From the NCBI GenBank assembly GCA_947178045.1, contig CAMWWR010000011.1, positions 1-13,366 of the forward strand: a DNA stretch of 13,366 nt, read 5' to 3'. Source of the DNA: an uncultured Clostridia bacterium (GTDB taxonomy: Bacteria; Bacillota; Clostridia; Lachnospirales; Lachnospiraceae). The position numbers and the translations under genes were made by a program. Positions 1 to 6,850 of this stretch are shown here, piece after piece. How positions within the stretch are numbered: position 1 is the stretch's first letter; each line of letters opens with the position of its first letter. A model generated the notes under the pieces. It was not told the DNA's origin. It did not search any database and worked only from the letters and a program-made list of their open reading frames with translations.

Positions 1-79
1 GTTGATGCAGACAATGCAGTGCGGGCATGAAAGCCAGAAGGAGAATGTTCGCACAGGAAGCCGGACAGGAGGAGGGAAA

Positions 80-583
80 TTGGTAACAGAAATTTTTGAC
101 GCACAGAGAAAAAAGCAGATCGCAGAAAAGATACTGCACTGTCTTCCGGACTGGTTCGGACTGCCCGAGAGCACAAAAAGGTATATCGAGGAGAGTGCCG
201 GGATGCCGTTCTGGGCGTGGTGTGAGGACGAAAAAGACGGAGGAAAAGCAGAGAAAGCAGCCGAAACAGAGGACAAAGCTTCAGGCTTTCTTGCGCTGAA
301 GGAAACGAGTCCGCACACAGCCGAAATTTATGTGATGGGCGTTGTGCCGGAGCGGCACCACAGGGGAATCGGCAGGGAGCTCTGCCTTGCGTTCGAGCGT
401 TATGCCGCGCAGAAGGGCTATTCCTTCCTGCAGGTGAAAACCGTGCAGAGCGGGCATTACGAGGAGTACGACCGCACGAACGCATTTTATCGGGCGATGG
501 GCTTTAAGGAGCTGGAATGTCTGCCGTCGCTGTGGGATGAGCAGAATCCGTGCCAGATCTATGTGAAATACATCGGGGTCTGA
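80..583 (+). CDS. GNAT family N-acetyltransferase
   Basis: A 167-aa protein that probably transfers an acetyl group from acetyl-CoA to a small molecule or protein amine in the cytoplasm; the substrate is unknown. The acetyl-CoA loop is visible as R95-G96-I-G98 after the beta strand AEIYVMGVVPE, followed by the helix that normally carries the pyrophosphate contact. The C-terminal part (KTVQSGHYEEYDRTNAFYRAMGF, residues about 120-142) is the typical GNAT helix and strand ending. I chose the TTG at 80 because a strong GGAGGAGGG (about 68-76) precedes it. The frame stays open upstream to position 2, but the extra residues look non-coding. A lysine/glutamate-rich stretch at about residues 50-65 interrupts the position where homologues have a short turn, so it looks like an insertion. 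It is followed by hairpins rather than by a close gene, so it is probably the last gene of its transcript. Family assignment is firm, substrate open. Confidence 0.88.
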   Translation: MVTEIFDAQRKKQIAEKILHCLPDWFGLPESTKRYIEESAGMPFWAWCEDEKDGGKAEKAAETEDKASGFLALKETSPHTAEIYVMGVVPERHHRGIGRELCLAFERYAAQKGYSFLQVKTVQSGHYEEYDRTNAFYRAMGFKELECLPSLWDEQNPCQIYVKYIGV

Positions 584-611
584 CGGTGCAATTATATTGA
601 TAACTGCTGCA

Positions 612-654
612 AATTTGCCTGTATGCGAATCGATACGGGCAGGTTCGGCAAATT
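612..654 (+). terminator. nested, mutually exclusive hairpins between GNAT and M48 genes
   Basis: AATTTGCC (612-619) pairs perfectly with GGCAAATT (647-654) and is followed by ATTTTA, like an intrinsic terminator. The inner TGCCTGTAT (616-624) can instead pair with ATACGGGCA (633-641) with one G-U. The two pairings share bases 616-619, so only one can form fully. It may terminate the GNAT transcript or attenuate the protease gene, whose ribosome binding site begins about 10 nt later. Pairing is seen; function is inferred. Confidence 0.4.
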
Positions 655-673
655 ATTTTAGTGGAGGCTGACA

Positions 674-1906
674 ATGAACTATAAGCTTGTAGCGCTGATT
701 GCCGTGGCGATCGCATTTCTTTTTGACACTTACATGGAATGGCTGAAAATGAAGTCCGCCGGGCGTGAAATTCCGGACAATGTGAAGGATATTTATGATG
801 AGGAATCCTATCGCAAATGGCTGGCATATTACCGGGAAAAAATGAAGGTGTCCTTCATACGGCATATTGTAATGTATCTGGTCACGTTTGTGATTATCGG
901 CTTAGATGTATACGCCAATATTATTAAGCAGCTTTCCCTGACGGGGGATTATCTGGCGGCCATCGGCGTGCTGGTTGCGGATATGCTGATCAGCCTGCTT
1001 TATTCCGTGCCGTGTGAGTACGCGGATTCCATGGTGGTGGAGCAGAAATACGGTTTTAACCGTATGACAAAGAAGACCTTCTTCACGGATCAGATCAAGG
1101 ATGTGATCATTGGTCTGGCTCTTACCTGCGGAATCTGCTGCCTGTTCATTCTGATCCATCATGCGCTCGGCGTCTGGCTTCTGCCTGTTTTTACGGGGGT
1201 TATGCTGCTCCTTGTGCTGCTGCTTGTCTTTCTGTCGCCCGCAATCGGGAAAATACATAATAAATTTGAGCCGCTGCCGGAGGGGGAGCTGAGGGAGCGC
1301 CTCACCCGTCTTCTCTCGGAGAACGGCTGCACGGTCAAGGCGATTAATGTGATGGATGGTTCGAAGCGCTCCTCCAAGGCGAATGCCTATTTTTCCGGCT
1401 TTGGCAGATCGAAGACCATCGTGCTGTACGACACGCTGCTGGAGCAGATGTCGGACGATGAGATCGTCGCGGTTTTCGCACATGAGATGGGGCATAATAA
1501 GCATAAAGACACACTGAAAATGTATGGCATGAATATTTTGAATATTGTTGTATATGTTCTTCTGGCGTGGGCACTTGTCTCTATGCCGGAGATTTACCGG
1601 GATTTCGGGTTTGACGGAGTGAACTACGGCTTTGCGTTTTTCCTGCTCAGCGCGGTCTGCCTGTCTCTTTTGTCGCCGCTCCTCGGTCTGTTTTCGAGCG
1701 CGTTTTCGAGGCGGTTCGAGTACGCCGCAGACCGCTTTGCCGCAGAAAACGGATATGGGGAGGCGCTTGCCTCGGCGCTCAAGGTGCTGTCGAAGAATTC
1801 TTTCTCGTGCCTGACGCCACATCCGCTGCTCGTCGCGCTGACGAGCTCGCATCCGACAGTCAGTCAGAGGATCGCGGCGCTGGAGAAGGAATCCAGTGCT
1901 TTGTGA
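674..1906 (+). CDS. M48 family (Ste24-type) integral membrane zinc metalloprotease
   Basis: A 410-aa membrane protease of the Ste24/CAAX-protease type, which cleaves membrane-associated or misfolded substrates at the inner face of the membrane. The zinc motif H270-E271-M-G-H274 is visible, with the third ligand E349 in FEYAADRFA about 75 residues later and D353 after it, as in M48. The stretch VMDGSKRSSKANAYFSGFG (about residues 224-242) is a hallmark of the Ste24 subgroup. Hydrophobic segments lie near residues 4-22, 62-84, 95-112, 138-195, 290-308 and 317-342. Length is close to the family norm. The ATG is preceded by GTGGAGG at 660-666. Upstream is a switchable hairpin and downstream a gap of 135 nt, so it is probably transcribed alone. 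The natural substrate of bacterial members is generally unknown. Confidence 0.93.
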   Translation: MNYKLVALIAVAIAFLFDTYMEWLKMKSAGREIPDNVKDIYDEESYRKWLAYYREKMKVSFIRHIVMYLVTFVIIGLDVYANIIKQLSLTGDYLAAIGVLVADMLISLLYSVPCEYADSMVVEQKYGFNRMTKKTFFTDQIKDVIIGLALTCGICCLFILIHHALGVWLLPVFTGVMLLLVLLLVFLSPAIGKIHNKFEPLPEGELRERLTRLLSENGCTVKAINVMDGSKRSSKANAYFSGFGRSKTIVLYDTLLEQMSDDEIVAVFAHEMGHNKHKDTLKMYGMNILNIVVYVLLAWALVSMPEIYRDFGFDGVNYGFAFFLLSAVCLSLLSPLLGLFSSAFSRRFEYAADRFAAENGYGEALASALKVLSKNSFSCLTPHPLLVALTSSHPTVSQRIAALEKESSAL

Positions 1907-1917
1907 GAACTTTATGG

Positions 1918-1956
1918 GCAAAATGTGTTTTTTACGATTTTTGTACATCATTTTGC
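1918..1956 (+). terminator. possible weak terminator hairpin after the M48 gene
   Basis: GCAAAATG (1918-1925) pairs perfectly with CATTTTGC (1949-1956) across a T-rich loop. There is no clean U-tract behind the stem, so termination is uncertain; an AT-rich palindrome without function is equally possible. Confidence 0.25.
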
Positions 1957-1979
1957 AGCAATAAAGTCGAAGGCTGAGC

Positions 1980-1988
1980 TGTGATAAT
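1980..1988 (+). promoter_or_regulatory. candidate extended -10 promoter of the kinase gene
   Basis: TGTGATAAT fits an extended -10 element (TG-N-GATAAT), 53 nt before the kinase ATG. No good -35 lies at the right spacing, which extended -10 promoters tolerate. Confidence 0.3.
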
Positions 1989-2041
1989 TTTTGAGCAATA
2001 CTTCCGGCAGTGTTCATTTGCTTTCTCGAAAGGAGAATTTT

Positions 2042-2827
2042 ATGTTTGAGATATGCCCGAAATGTGGAAATTACGAGTGGAATAAGGAGGTTTCTGTGGA
2101 TAAGCGGTCGGCCCGCTGCCCGAAATGCGGCGCTTCGTGGGAGAACCGCGCGTTTCCCCTGTTTATCCTGACCGGATGCAGCGGCGTCGGAAAGACGACG
2201 ACTGCTCGGAGGCTGATGGAGCGGCAGCAGGATTATGCCGTGCTCGACGGGGATATTCTGTTTACCGCCGACGAGGGGGAGTATATGGGCTGGGTCGAGC
2301 GCATCGAAGGGCTGGCGCGCGATTTTATGCAGTGCGGAAAGCCGGTGCTCTGGACGATGGCCGGTAATCTTGACAAGCTTAAAAAAGCCTGCAACGAGCG
2401 GTTTTTTGCGGATATTTACTGCCTTGCACTGGTGTGCGGGGAGGCTGAGCTGCGCCGGCGGATGACGGAGGGCAGGGGCATTTCGGATGACGGCTGGATC
2501 AGGGATTCGGTGAGCTACAACAACTATTTTCTGGAGCATGACCGAATGGATGATATCGTGATCGAGCGGCTGGACATTACCGTGCTTGATCCGGATCAGG
2601 CCGCGCAGCAGGTGGAGCGCTGGATGCGGTCGAAGCTTGCTGCGTGGAGAGCCGGAGGGACGACTGCGGCGGCCTCTGTGGAAACGGTGCGGATGTCAGG
2701 AACGGCGCAGATGCTGGGGAGAATGCCGGAAACGGGAAATGCACAGAGAGCAGGGGGAAACTTTGCGGAAGGAACAGCATGGAGGCCGAACAGAGAGCTT
2801 GGAGAAAAAACGGCAGGAGGATCATAG
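2042..2827 (+). CDS. zinc-ribbon P-loop kinase (AAA/NMP-kinase-like) with repeat-derived tail
   Basis: A 261-aa protein. Residues 5-29 hold two CPKC knuckles (C5/C8 and C26/C29), a zinc ribbon. G45-C-S-G-V-G-K51-T52 is a Walker A motif, and the following VLDGDILF resembles the substrate-binding strand of nucleotide and small-molecule kinases. This suggests ATP-dependent phosphorylation of a small substrate that I cannot name; a nucleic-acid or protein-linked role via the ribbon is also possible. I chose the ATG at 2042 because AAAGGAG lies just upstream and the ribbon starts immediately; the frame is open back to 1991. The recognisable fold seems to end near residue 200 (WMRSKLAAW). The last 60 residues are low-complexity and overlap the 36-bp repeat tract, so they probably arose by repeat growth through an older stop codon. 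The frame ends at 2827, inside the tract. Confidence 0.8.
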   Translation: MFEICPKCGNYEWNKEVSVDKRSARCPKCGASWENRAFPLFILTGCSGVGKTTTARRLMERQQDYAVLDGDILFTADEGEYMGWVERIEGLARDFMQCGKPVLWTMAGNLDKLKKACNERFFADIYCLALVCGEAELRRRMTEGRGISDDGWIRDSVSYNNYFLEHDRMDDIVIERLDITVLDPDQAAQQVERWMRSKLAAWRAGGTTAAASVETVRMSGTAQMLGRMPETGNAQRAGGNFAEGTAWRPNRELGEKTAGGS

Positions 2828-3275
2828 AAGGGATTGGGCGGGGAGATGTCATGGGGACTGGAGCAGACGCAGGCTCGCGGGAAAAAAGCGTCATGGGGGC
2901 TGGAGCAGGGACAGACTTCCGGTGAAAAAGCACCATGGGGAATAGGAGCAGGCTCGCCGCGGGAAAAGGGTATGCGAACAGGAGTCGGTCTGCCGCAGGA
3001 AAACAGTATGCGTACCAAGGCTGGCTTCGGAAGAGAAAGCTTCATGGAGGGCAGAGCGGGCTTGACGCAGGAAAGCATTATGCGAGCAGAAGTCAGCTTC
3101 CATCAGCAAAGCGTCATGGGAGGCAGAGTGAATTTACAACAGGGAAACGGCACAGGGCAGGAGCCGGTTCATGCCGGAAAAGCGGCACAAAGTCCGGCGC
3201 AGGCTCTTGGGATAGAAGCGGCATGGACGCCGAATCAGCTTCCGGAGAAGGAAATGATTCCGAAGAAGGAAACAA
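2690..3275. repeat. degenerate minisatellite, core period 36 bp, about 16 units
   Basis: ATG-led units recur at 2779, 2851, 2893, 2935, 2972, 3008, 3044, 3080, 3116 and 3223. The spacings are 72, 42, 42, 37, then four of exactly 36, then 107. The unit is roughly ATGSGRRCRGRGY followed by a CT-rich patch and GCAGGAAAR. The clearest block is 2851-3151; 2690-2850 and 3152-3275 are more decayed. The tract is strongly purine-rich on the + strand, so several frames are open by composition alone. It forms the kinase C-terminus and the stretch in front of the rhamnosidase. Units abut with no unique spacers, so this is not a CRISPR. Confidence 0.8.
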
Positions 3276-5380
3276 TGCTGGAGCCAGAGAAAACGGCGGG
3301 CAGGTGGATATGGTATTACGGCGATTTTGAGATATATCACAGTCTGAAGCTCCATGCAAGGCGCGACGAGTTCGAGCACAATTTTCCTCCGTTCTGGCGG
3401 CTTGACGACTGCCGTCACAATGTGAGATTCCGAAAAGAGGTGACGCTCAAGGCACCGGAGATGATTACGGTATATGCCCGCGGAGTGGGCAATGTGGAGA
3501 TCGACGGAAAGCGCCGGGCGTTTGAAAAGCCGGTTTACCTGGCCGGGGGAAAGCACACGATCCTGGTGTCCGTTCTGAATCGGGACGGATTGCCGTGCAT
3601 ATATGTTGAGGGAAAAACGATCGCAAGCGACGAGAGCTGGCTTGTGAGCTGCTATGGCCGGGAGTGGGAAAATGCGGGCAGCAGTGAGATGTATACGTCG
3701 AAAACGGATGAGCCGCAGGTATTCAAATTTTGCTATGAGGAGATCGAGCCGGTCGAAAAGAGGGAGATGAACGGAGGTATCCTCTATGATTTTGGCAGGG
3801 AGACCTTCGCAAAGCTGCATGTCGGCGTACAGGGCGGAGATATTGATATTTTTTACGGGGAGACGCAGGAGGAGGCGCTGGATACCGAGAATTCCTATCT
3901 GCGGGCACATGTCCACGCACAGGGGGGAGCGCGGCCTCAGCAGGAAAATTCAGCACCAGTGCAGTCGTATCAGCAGGGGGAGATTGCGACTCATCCGCAT
4001 TTGCAGGAGGAGTCCGGGACTTTGACTCAGCCGCAGGAGGAGCCGTATTCACAGGAAATCCCGGCCCGGGCATTTCGTTTTTTGTACATCCGCGCGGCGT
4101 CGGAGGAGGATTACCGGCTGAGCGTATACCATGAGTACCTGCCGCTGCAGGTCAGAGGCAGTTTTCGCTGTTCGGACGAGCGGCTGGATCGAATTTGGGA
4201 CACGGCGGCGTATACCTTCGGGCTGAACAGCAGGGAATTCTTCCTCGACGGCATAAAGCGCGACCGCTGGGTGTGGTCGGGCGACGCGTACCAGAGCTAT
4301 CTGATCAACCGCTACCTTTTTTTTGATGAAGATATCTGCAGGAGGACCATCCTTGCCCTGCGCGGTCTGGATCCGGTTGAAAAGCATATCAATACGATCA
4401 TGGACTATTCCTTCTACTGGCTCATAAGCATTTACGACTACTATGAGATGTCGGGCGACAGGGAATTTGTACGGCGGATTTATCCGAGGATGCGGTCGCT
4501 GATGGAGTTCTGCATGTCAAGGCTGGACGCGGACGGCTTTGCCGCACAGGTGGAGGATGACTGGATTTTTATCGACTGGGCGGATATGGACAAGACGGGG
4601 GCGGTCTGCGCGGAGCAGCTGCTCCTGGCCCGAAGCCTTGAGGCGATCGCGGAGTGCGGGCAGGTGCTCGGCGAGGACTGTGCCGGCTGGCGCGCCGCCT
4701 TTGCGGAGCTGAGGGAAAAAATCGACCGCTTTTTCTGGGACGAGGAGAAAGGAGCGTTCATCGACAGCTTTGCTTCGGGGCGGCGAAATGTCACGCGGCA
4801 CGCAAATATTTTCGCGCTGCTGTTCGGATATGCGAATGAGGCGCAGAGGGAGCAGATCGTGAAAAACGTTTTGCAAAACGACGCGGTTCCGCAGATCCGG
4901 ACGCCGTATTTTAAGCTCTACGAGCTGGAAGCCCTGTGCCGGGCCGGAAGGCAGGAGGAGGTGACGGAGCGGATTCGAGCCTATTGGGGAGCGATGCTCG
5001 ATGCCGGGGCAACGAGCTTCTGGGAGGAATATATGCCGGAGCTGCCGTGGGATGAGCAGCTTGGAATGTACGGGGATAAATACGGAAAGAGCCTGTGCCA
5101 TGCGTGGGGCGCAAGTCCGGTCTATCTGGCCGGCAGGTATTACCTTGGTGTGCGTCCGACGTCGCCGGGCTATAAAACCTTTGAGGTGGCTCCGAATCCG
5201 GGCGGGCTGGACTGGTTTGAGGGAACGGTTCCGGTCGGCGCAGGCCAGGCAGCAGTTCGTTTCCGGGATGGGGTGCTGGAGGTCTGCACGGACGCGGACG
5301 GCGGCGTACTGGTGTGGAAAAACGAGCGGTATCCGCTGGAGAAAGGAGAGGTGAAGCGGTTGTCCTGTAATCAGCGGTAG
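3254..5380 (+). CDS. GH78-like alpha-L-rhamnosidase (cytoplasmic)
   Basis: A glycoside hydrolase of the alpha-L-rhamnosidase group, expected to release rhamnose from imported oligosaccharides or glycosides. There is no signal peptide or membrane segment. An N-terminal beta-sandwich begins at RWIWYYGDFEIYHSL. The (alpha/alpha)6 catalytic domain carries DGIKRDRWVWSGDA (D332 onward, counting from 3254), SFWEE (E591) and SLCHAWGASPVYL, then a C-terminal beta domain. Family norms place the N-terminus near RWIWYY, so I prefer the ATG at 3254 (GGAGAAGG before it, 708 aa) or the one at 3275 (AAGAAGGA). The frame is open to a TTG at 2834 (848 aa), but that extension is the minisatellite. A glutamine-rich insert sits at about residues 222-269. 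The acid-residue motif differs from classic GH78 (see findings), so the exact substrate is uncertain. Start choice is the weakest point. Confidence 0.85.
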   Translation: MIPKKETMLEPEKTAGRWIWYYGDFEIYHSLKLHARRDEFEHNFPPFWRLDDCRHNVRFRKEVTLKAPEMITVYARGVGNVEIDGKRRAFEKPVYLAGGKHTILVSVLNRDGLPCIYVEGKTIASDESWLVSCYGREWENAGSSEMYTSKTDEPQVFKFCYEEIEPVEKREMNGGILYDFGRETFAKLHVGVQGGDIDIFYGETQEEALDTENSYLRAHVHAQGGARPQQENSAPVQSYQQGEIATHPHLQEESGTLTQPQEEPYSQEIPARAFRFLYIRAASEEDYRLSVYHEYLPLQVRGSFRCSDERLDRIWDTAAYTFGLNSREFFLDGIKRDRWVWSGDAYQSYLINRYLFFDEDICRRTILALRGLDPVEKHINTIMDYSFYWLISIYDYYEMSGDREFVRRIYPRMRSLMEFCMSRLDADGFAAQVEDDWIFIDWADMDKTGAVCAEQLLLARSLEAIAECGQVLGEDCAGWRAAFAELREKIDRFFWDEEKGAFIDSFASGRRNVTRHANIFALLFGYANEAQREQIVKNVLQNDAVPQIRTPYFKLYELEALCRAGRQEEVTERIRAYWGAMLDAGATSFWEEYMPELPWDEQLGMYGDKYGKSLCHAWGASPVYLAGRYYLGVRPTSPGYKTFEVAPNPGGLDWFEGTVPVGAGQAAVRFRDGVLEVCTDADGGVLVWKNERYPLEKGEVKRLSCNQR
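3917..4062. repeat. 30-bp in-frame repeat insert inside the rhamnosidase gene
   Basis: GCAGG-G/AGG cores recur at 3973, 4003 and 4033, exactly 30 bp apart, with a looser copy at 3940. The encoded 10-residue units are variants of QQGEIATHP, LQEESGTLT and PQEEPYSQE. They form a Q/E-rich loop between ENSYLRAHV and RAFRFLYIRA, where relatives have a short turn. This is probably a flexible surface loop. Confidence 0.65.
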
Positions 5381-5400
5381 ATGAACGGTTCCCCCGGCGC

Positions 5401-5430
5401 TTTACAATAAGAGGAGGAATGTGGTAAAAT
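5401..5430 (+). promoter_or_regulatory. candidate sigma-A promoter of the 5591-7582 gene trio
   Basis: TTTACA (5401-5406), an 18-nt spacer, then TAAAAT (5425-5430) preceded by TGG, an extended -10. Both hexamers match consensus at five of six positions. It sits 160 nt before the TTG start of the next gene, giving a long leader. Confidence 0.5.
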
Positions 5431-5510
5431 CTAGGCAGGACTCCAGACGCAATTTCGTGAAAGCTTCAAACTCGAAGCGAGGAAGCGCATCCCAAAGACA
5501 TCGAATATAT

Positions 5511-5572
5511 GAAAACAGGGATAGGACACACGAAAGCAGGGAACGGAACACACAAAAACCGGGAGGGAGCGG
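5511..5572. repeat. three imperfect 21-22 bp tandem repeats in the leader
   Basis: GAAAACAGGGATAGGACACAC without its last base (5511-5530), a close copy starting at 5532 (GAAAGCAGGGAACGGAACAC) and a decayed third copy from 5554. They run up to the GGGAGGAGG ribosome binding site of the 5591 gene. Position 5431-5510 holds only a small stem (GCTTC 5463-5467 with GAAGC 5474-5478). Confidence 0.5.
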
Positions 5573-5590
5573 AAAGGGAGGAGGATTGCA

Positions 5591-6652
5591 TTGGTAAACA
5601 AAAGGCTTATCGATTTCCTGTGCGAGGAGACCGCGTGGGAGGATCTGGGAAATGAGAAGCTTCTGCACGAGCTGCCGGAGTTCGGCAGGGAGGTCGGGGC
5701 AGCGATCAACGGCGGCAGGCTGATTGAATGCACCGTGGAGCTGAGCGGGATGCTGGAAAATATGGATTTGTACAAGGCAAGCCTGCTGTCGAATTTTATA
5801 GGCTTTGCGTGCGAAAAGGAAGGGGATACCTCCGCGGGCCGGGGCATTATAAAATTATTTTCGCGTTCCTGCGCGAAGGTTTATGAAATGTTTAAAAGTC
5901 TGGAGGAGGACGGAGAATGCCGTCTGCCCGATGATATGAGGGCTGTCTATGAAGAGAATAAAGACTGGGTGAGGGCATACCTTGGATTTAACATTCTCTG
6001 TGTTTCGGCCATGGCGTTTCTCACGCGGGACGCTTCTTTAAGGGAGCTTTTGTTGGAGGATGAAATATCGAATCAGATCCAGTATCTCACCGAGGAGACG
6101 CCGGAAAGTCCGTATTTCAAATCGATTGGTTATGTTGACCGCATGCGGAGTACATGCAGTAAACAGAAGCTGGTTGTGCTGTTTCCGGCGAAAAAAACCG
6201 GCTTTTTTGCTGTGGCAAATGATCTGAGCAACTGCTTTCATTTGCTTTTTTTGCTGGAAGAGCAGATCTGTAAAAGGCTTGGCGCAGAATACGGCATGGA
6301 CAAATTTCATGCCAGTGACTCTCTCATCCGTCTTGCGCACGGGGATTATCCGGACGACTGCTGGGACGAGTCGTACAATACATATTTTATGGAGTGCAAT
6401 TACAGCGCGGCCCGGCACGAGAAATTCCATCAGGAGAATCTGATGTCGCTGATCTGGGGTGAGATGCCGCCGGAGGACATACCGGCAATCGACGGCCGCG
6501 GGGTGATCGTGCTTCTGGAAACCGGGCTCCACCGCGGCTTTTCGGCCTCGTTCCTCGCTGTTCCGCATGAGGCGCTCAATCCTTATGTGGAGATTGAGAG
6601 GGAGCTTACCGCTGAAGAATATGACGGTTGGATCAAGAGAATAAGAGAATAG
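5591..6652 (+). CDS. hypothetical protein, 353 aa, family not recognised
   Basis: I do not recognise this family. The product looks soluble, mixed alpha/beta and acidic, with no signal peptide or convincing transmembrane helix. The N-terminal half (to about residue 175) appears helical, and residues 190-345 look like a more structured domain containing LVVLFPAKKTGFFAV, HLLFLLEEQICKRLG and a tryptophan/aspartate-rich patch DDCWDESYNTYFMEC. The TTG at 5591 is supported by AAGGGAGGAGG at 5573-5583. The 48-aa gene follows after 30 nt and the HAD gene after a further 21 nt, so the three are probably cotranscribed from the promoter at 5401-5430. There are no obvious catalytic signatures. The fold could belong to an immunity-type or regulatory protein, but I see no motif that would justify either. 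Confidence 0.75.
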   Translation: MVNKRLIDFLCEETAWEDLGNEKLLHELPEFGREVGAAINGGRLIECTVELSGMLENMDLYKASLLSNFIGFACEKEGDTSAGRGIIKLFSRSCAKVYEMFKSLEEDGECRLPDDMRAVYEENKDWVRAYLGFNILCVSAMAFLTRDASLRELLLEDEISNQIQYLTEETPESPYFKSIGYVDRMRSTCSKQKLVVLFPAKKTGFFAVANDLSNCFHLLFLLEEQICKRLGAEYGMDKFHASDSLIRLAHGDYPDDCWDESYNTYFMECNYSAARHEKFHQENLMSLIWGEMPPEDIPAIDGRGVIVLLETGLHRGFSASFLAVPHEALNPYVEIERELTAEEYDGWIKRIRE

Positions 6653-6682
6653 GATTATGCCGTAAGGCAGGAGGTGTGATTT

Positions 6683-6829
6683 ATGGGTAAAAAGAAAAAA
6701 GAGCATGCTGTGTTTGACCAGATGGCAGCACAGAAAAAGAGCATTCCGTTTGGAAAGATGAACAGTAAGTATTCCGCGCAGGCAGCGCCGAAGAAGATGG
6801 TGCAGCAGCGCAGGATGGGCGCAAAGTAG
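6683..6829 (+). CDS. small basic protein, 48 aa
   Basis: A short reading frame beginning MGKKKKEHAVFDQMAAQKK and ending RRMGAK. It is rich in lysine, arginine, glutamine and methionine, has no cysteine and no hydrophobic segment. The coding case rests on an excellent ribosome binding site (AGGAGGT at 6667-6673, spacing 9), a clean ATG, and tight packing between two genes (30 nt before, 21 nt after). I do not recognise the family. The charge suggests binding to nucleic acid or ribosome, or a disordered tail peptide; this is inference. It lies about 950 nt upstream of a TldD/TldE pair, but nothing in it looks like a leader-core peptide. Confidence 0.65.
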   Translation: MGKKKKEHAVFDQMAAQKKSIPFGKMNSKYSAQAAPKKMVQQRRMGAK

Positions 6830-6850
6830 GAGTGCTTCAGGGAGGCAGCC

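Noticed and set aside
902..2539. 545-codon open frame on the - strand
   Set aside because: It lies antisense to the M48 and kinase genes, whose motifs are clear. The product is a basic, low-quality sequence produced by codon bias of the + strand genes.
2596..3078. 160-codon - strand frame across the repeat tract
   Set aside because: Open only because the purine-rich tract has few stops in any frame; proline/serine repeats mirror the DNA repeat.
2893..3151. 36-bp repeats of CRISPR-like unit length
   Set aside because: Units abut directly, are degenerate, and have no unique spacers; no cas gene is present.
2834..3253. 140-residue N-terminal extension of the rhamnosidase
   Set aside because: Not adopted as the default start: it is minisatellite, changes repeat frame midway, other frames are equally open, and the recognisable enzyme begins after 3275. 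It remains possible.
5415..5427. Tiny leader peptide after GAGGAGG (ATG-TGG-TAA)
   Set aside because: It overlaps the candidate -10 element, so it would not be transcribed from that promoter; the match is likely chance.
6683..6829. RiPP precursor processed by TldD/TldE
   Set aside because: The peptide has no leader-core layout, no cysteine, few serine/threonine residues, and no modification enzyme lies nearby.
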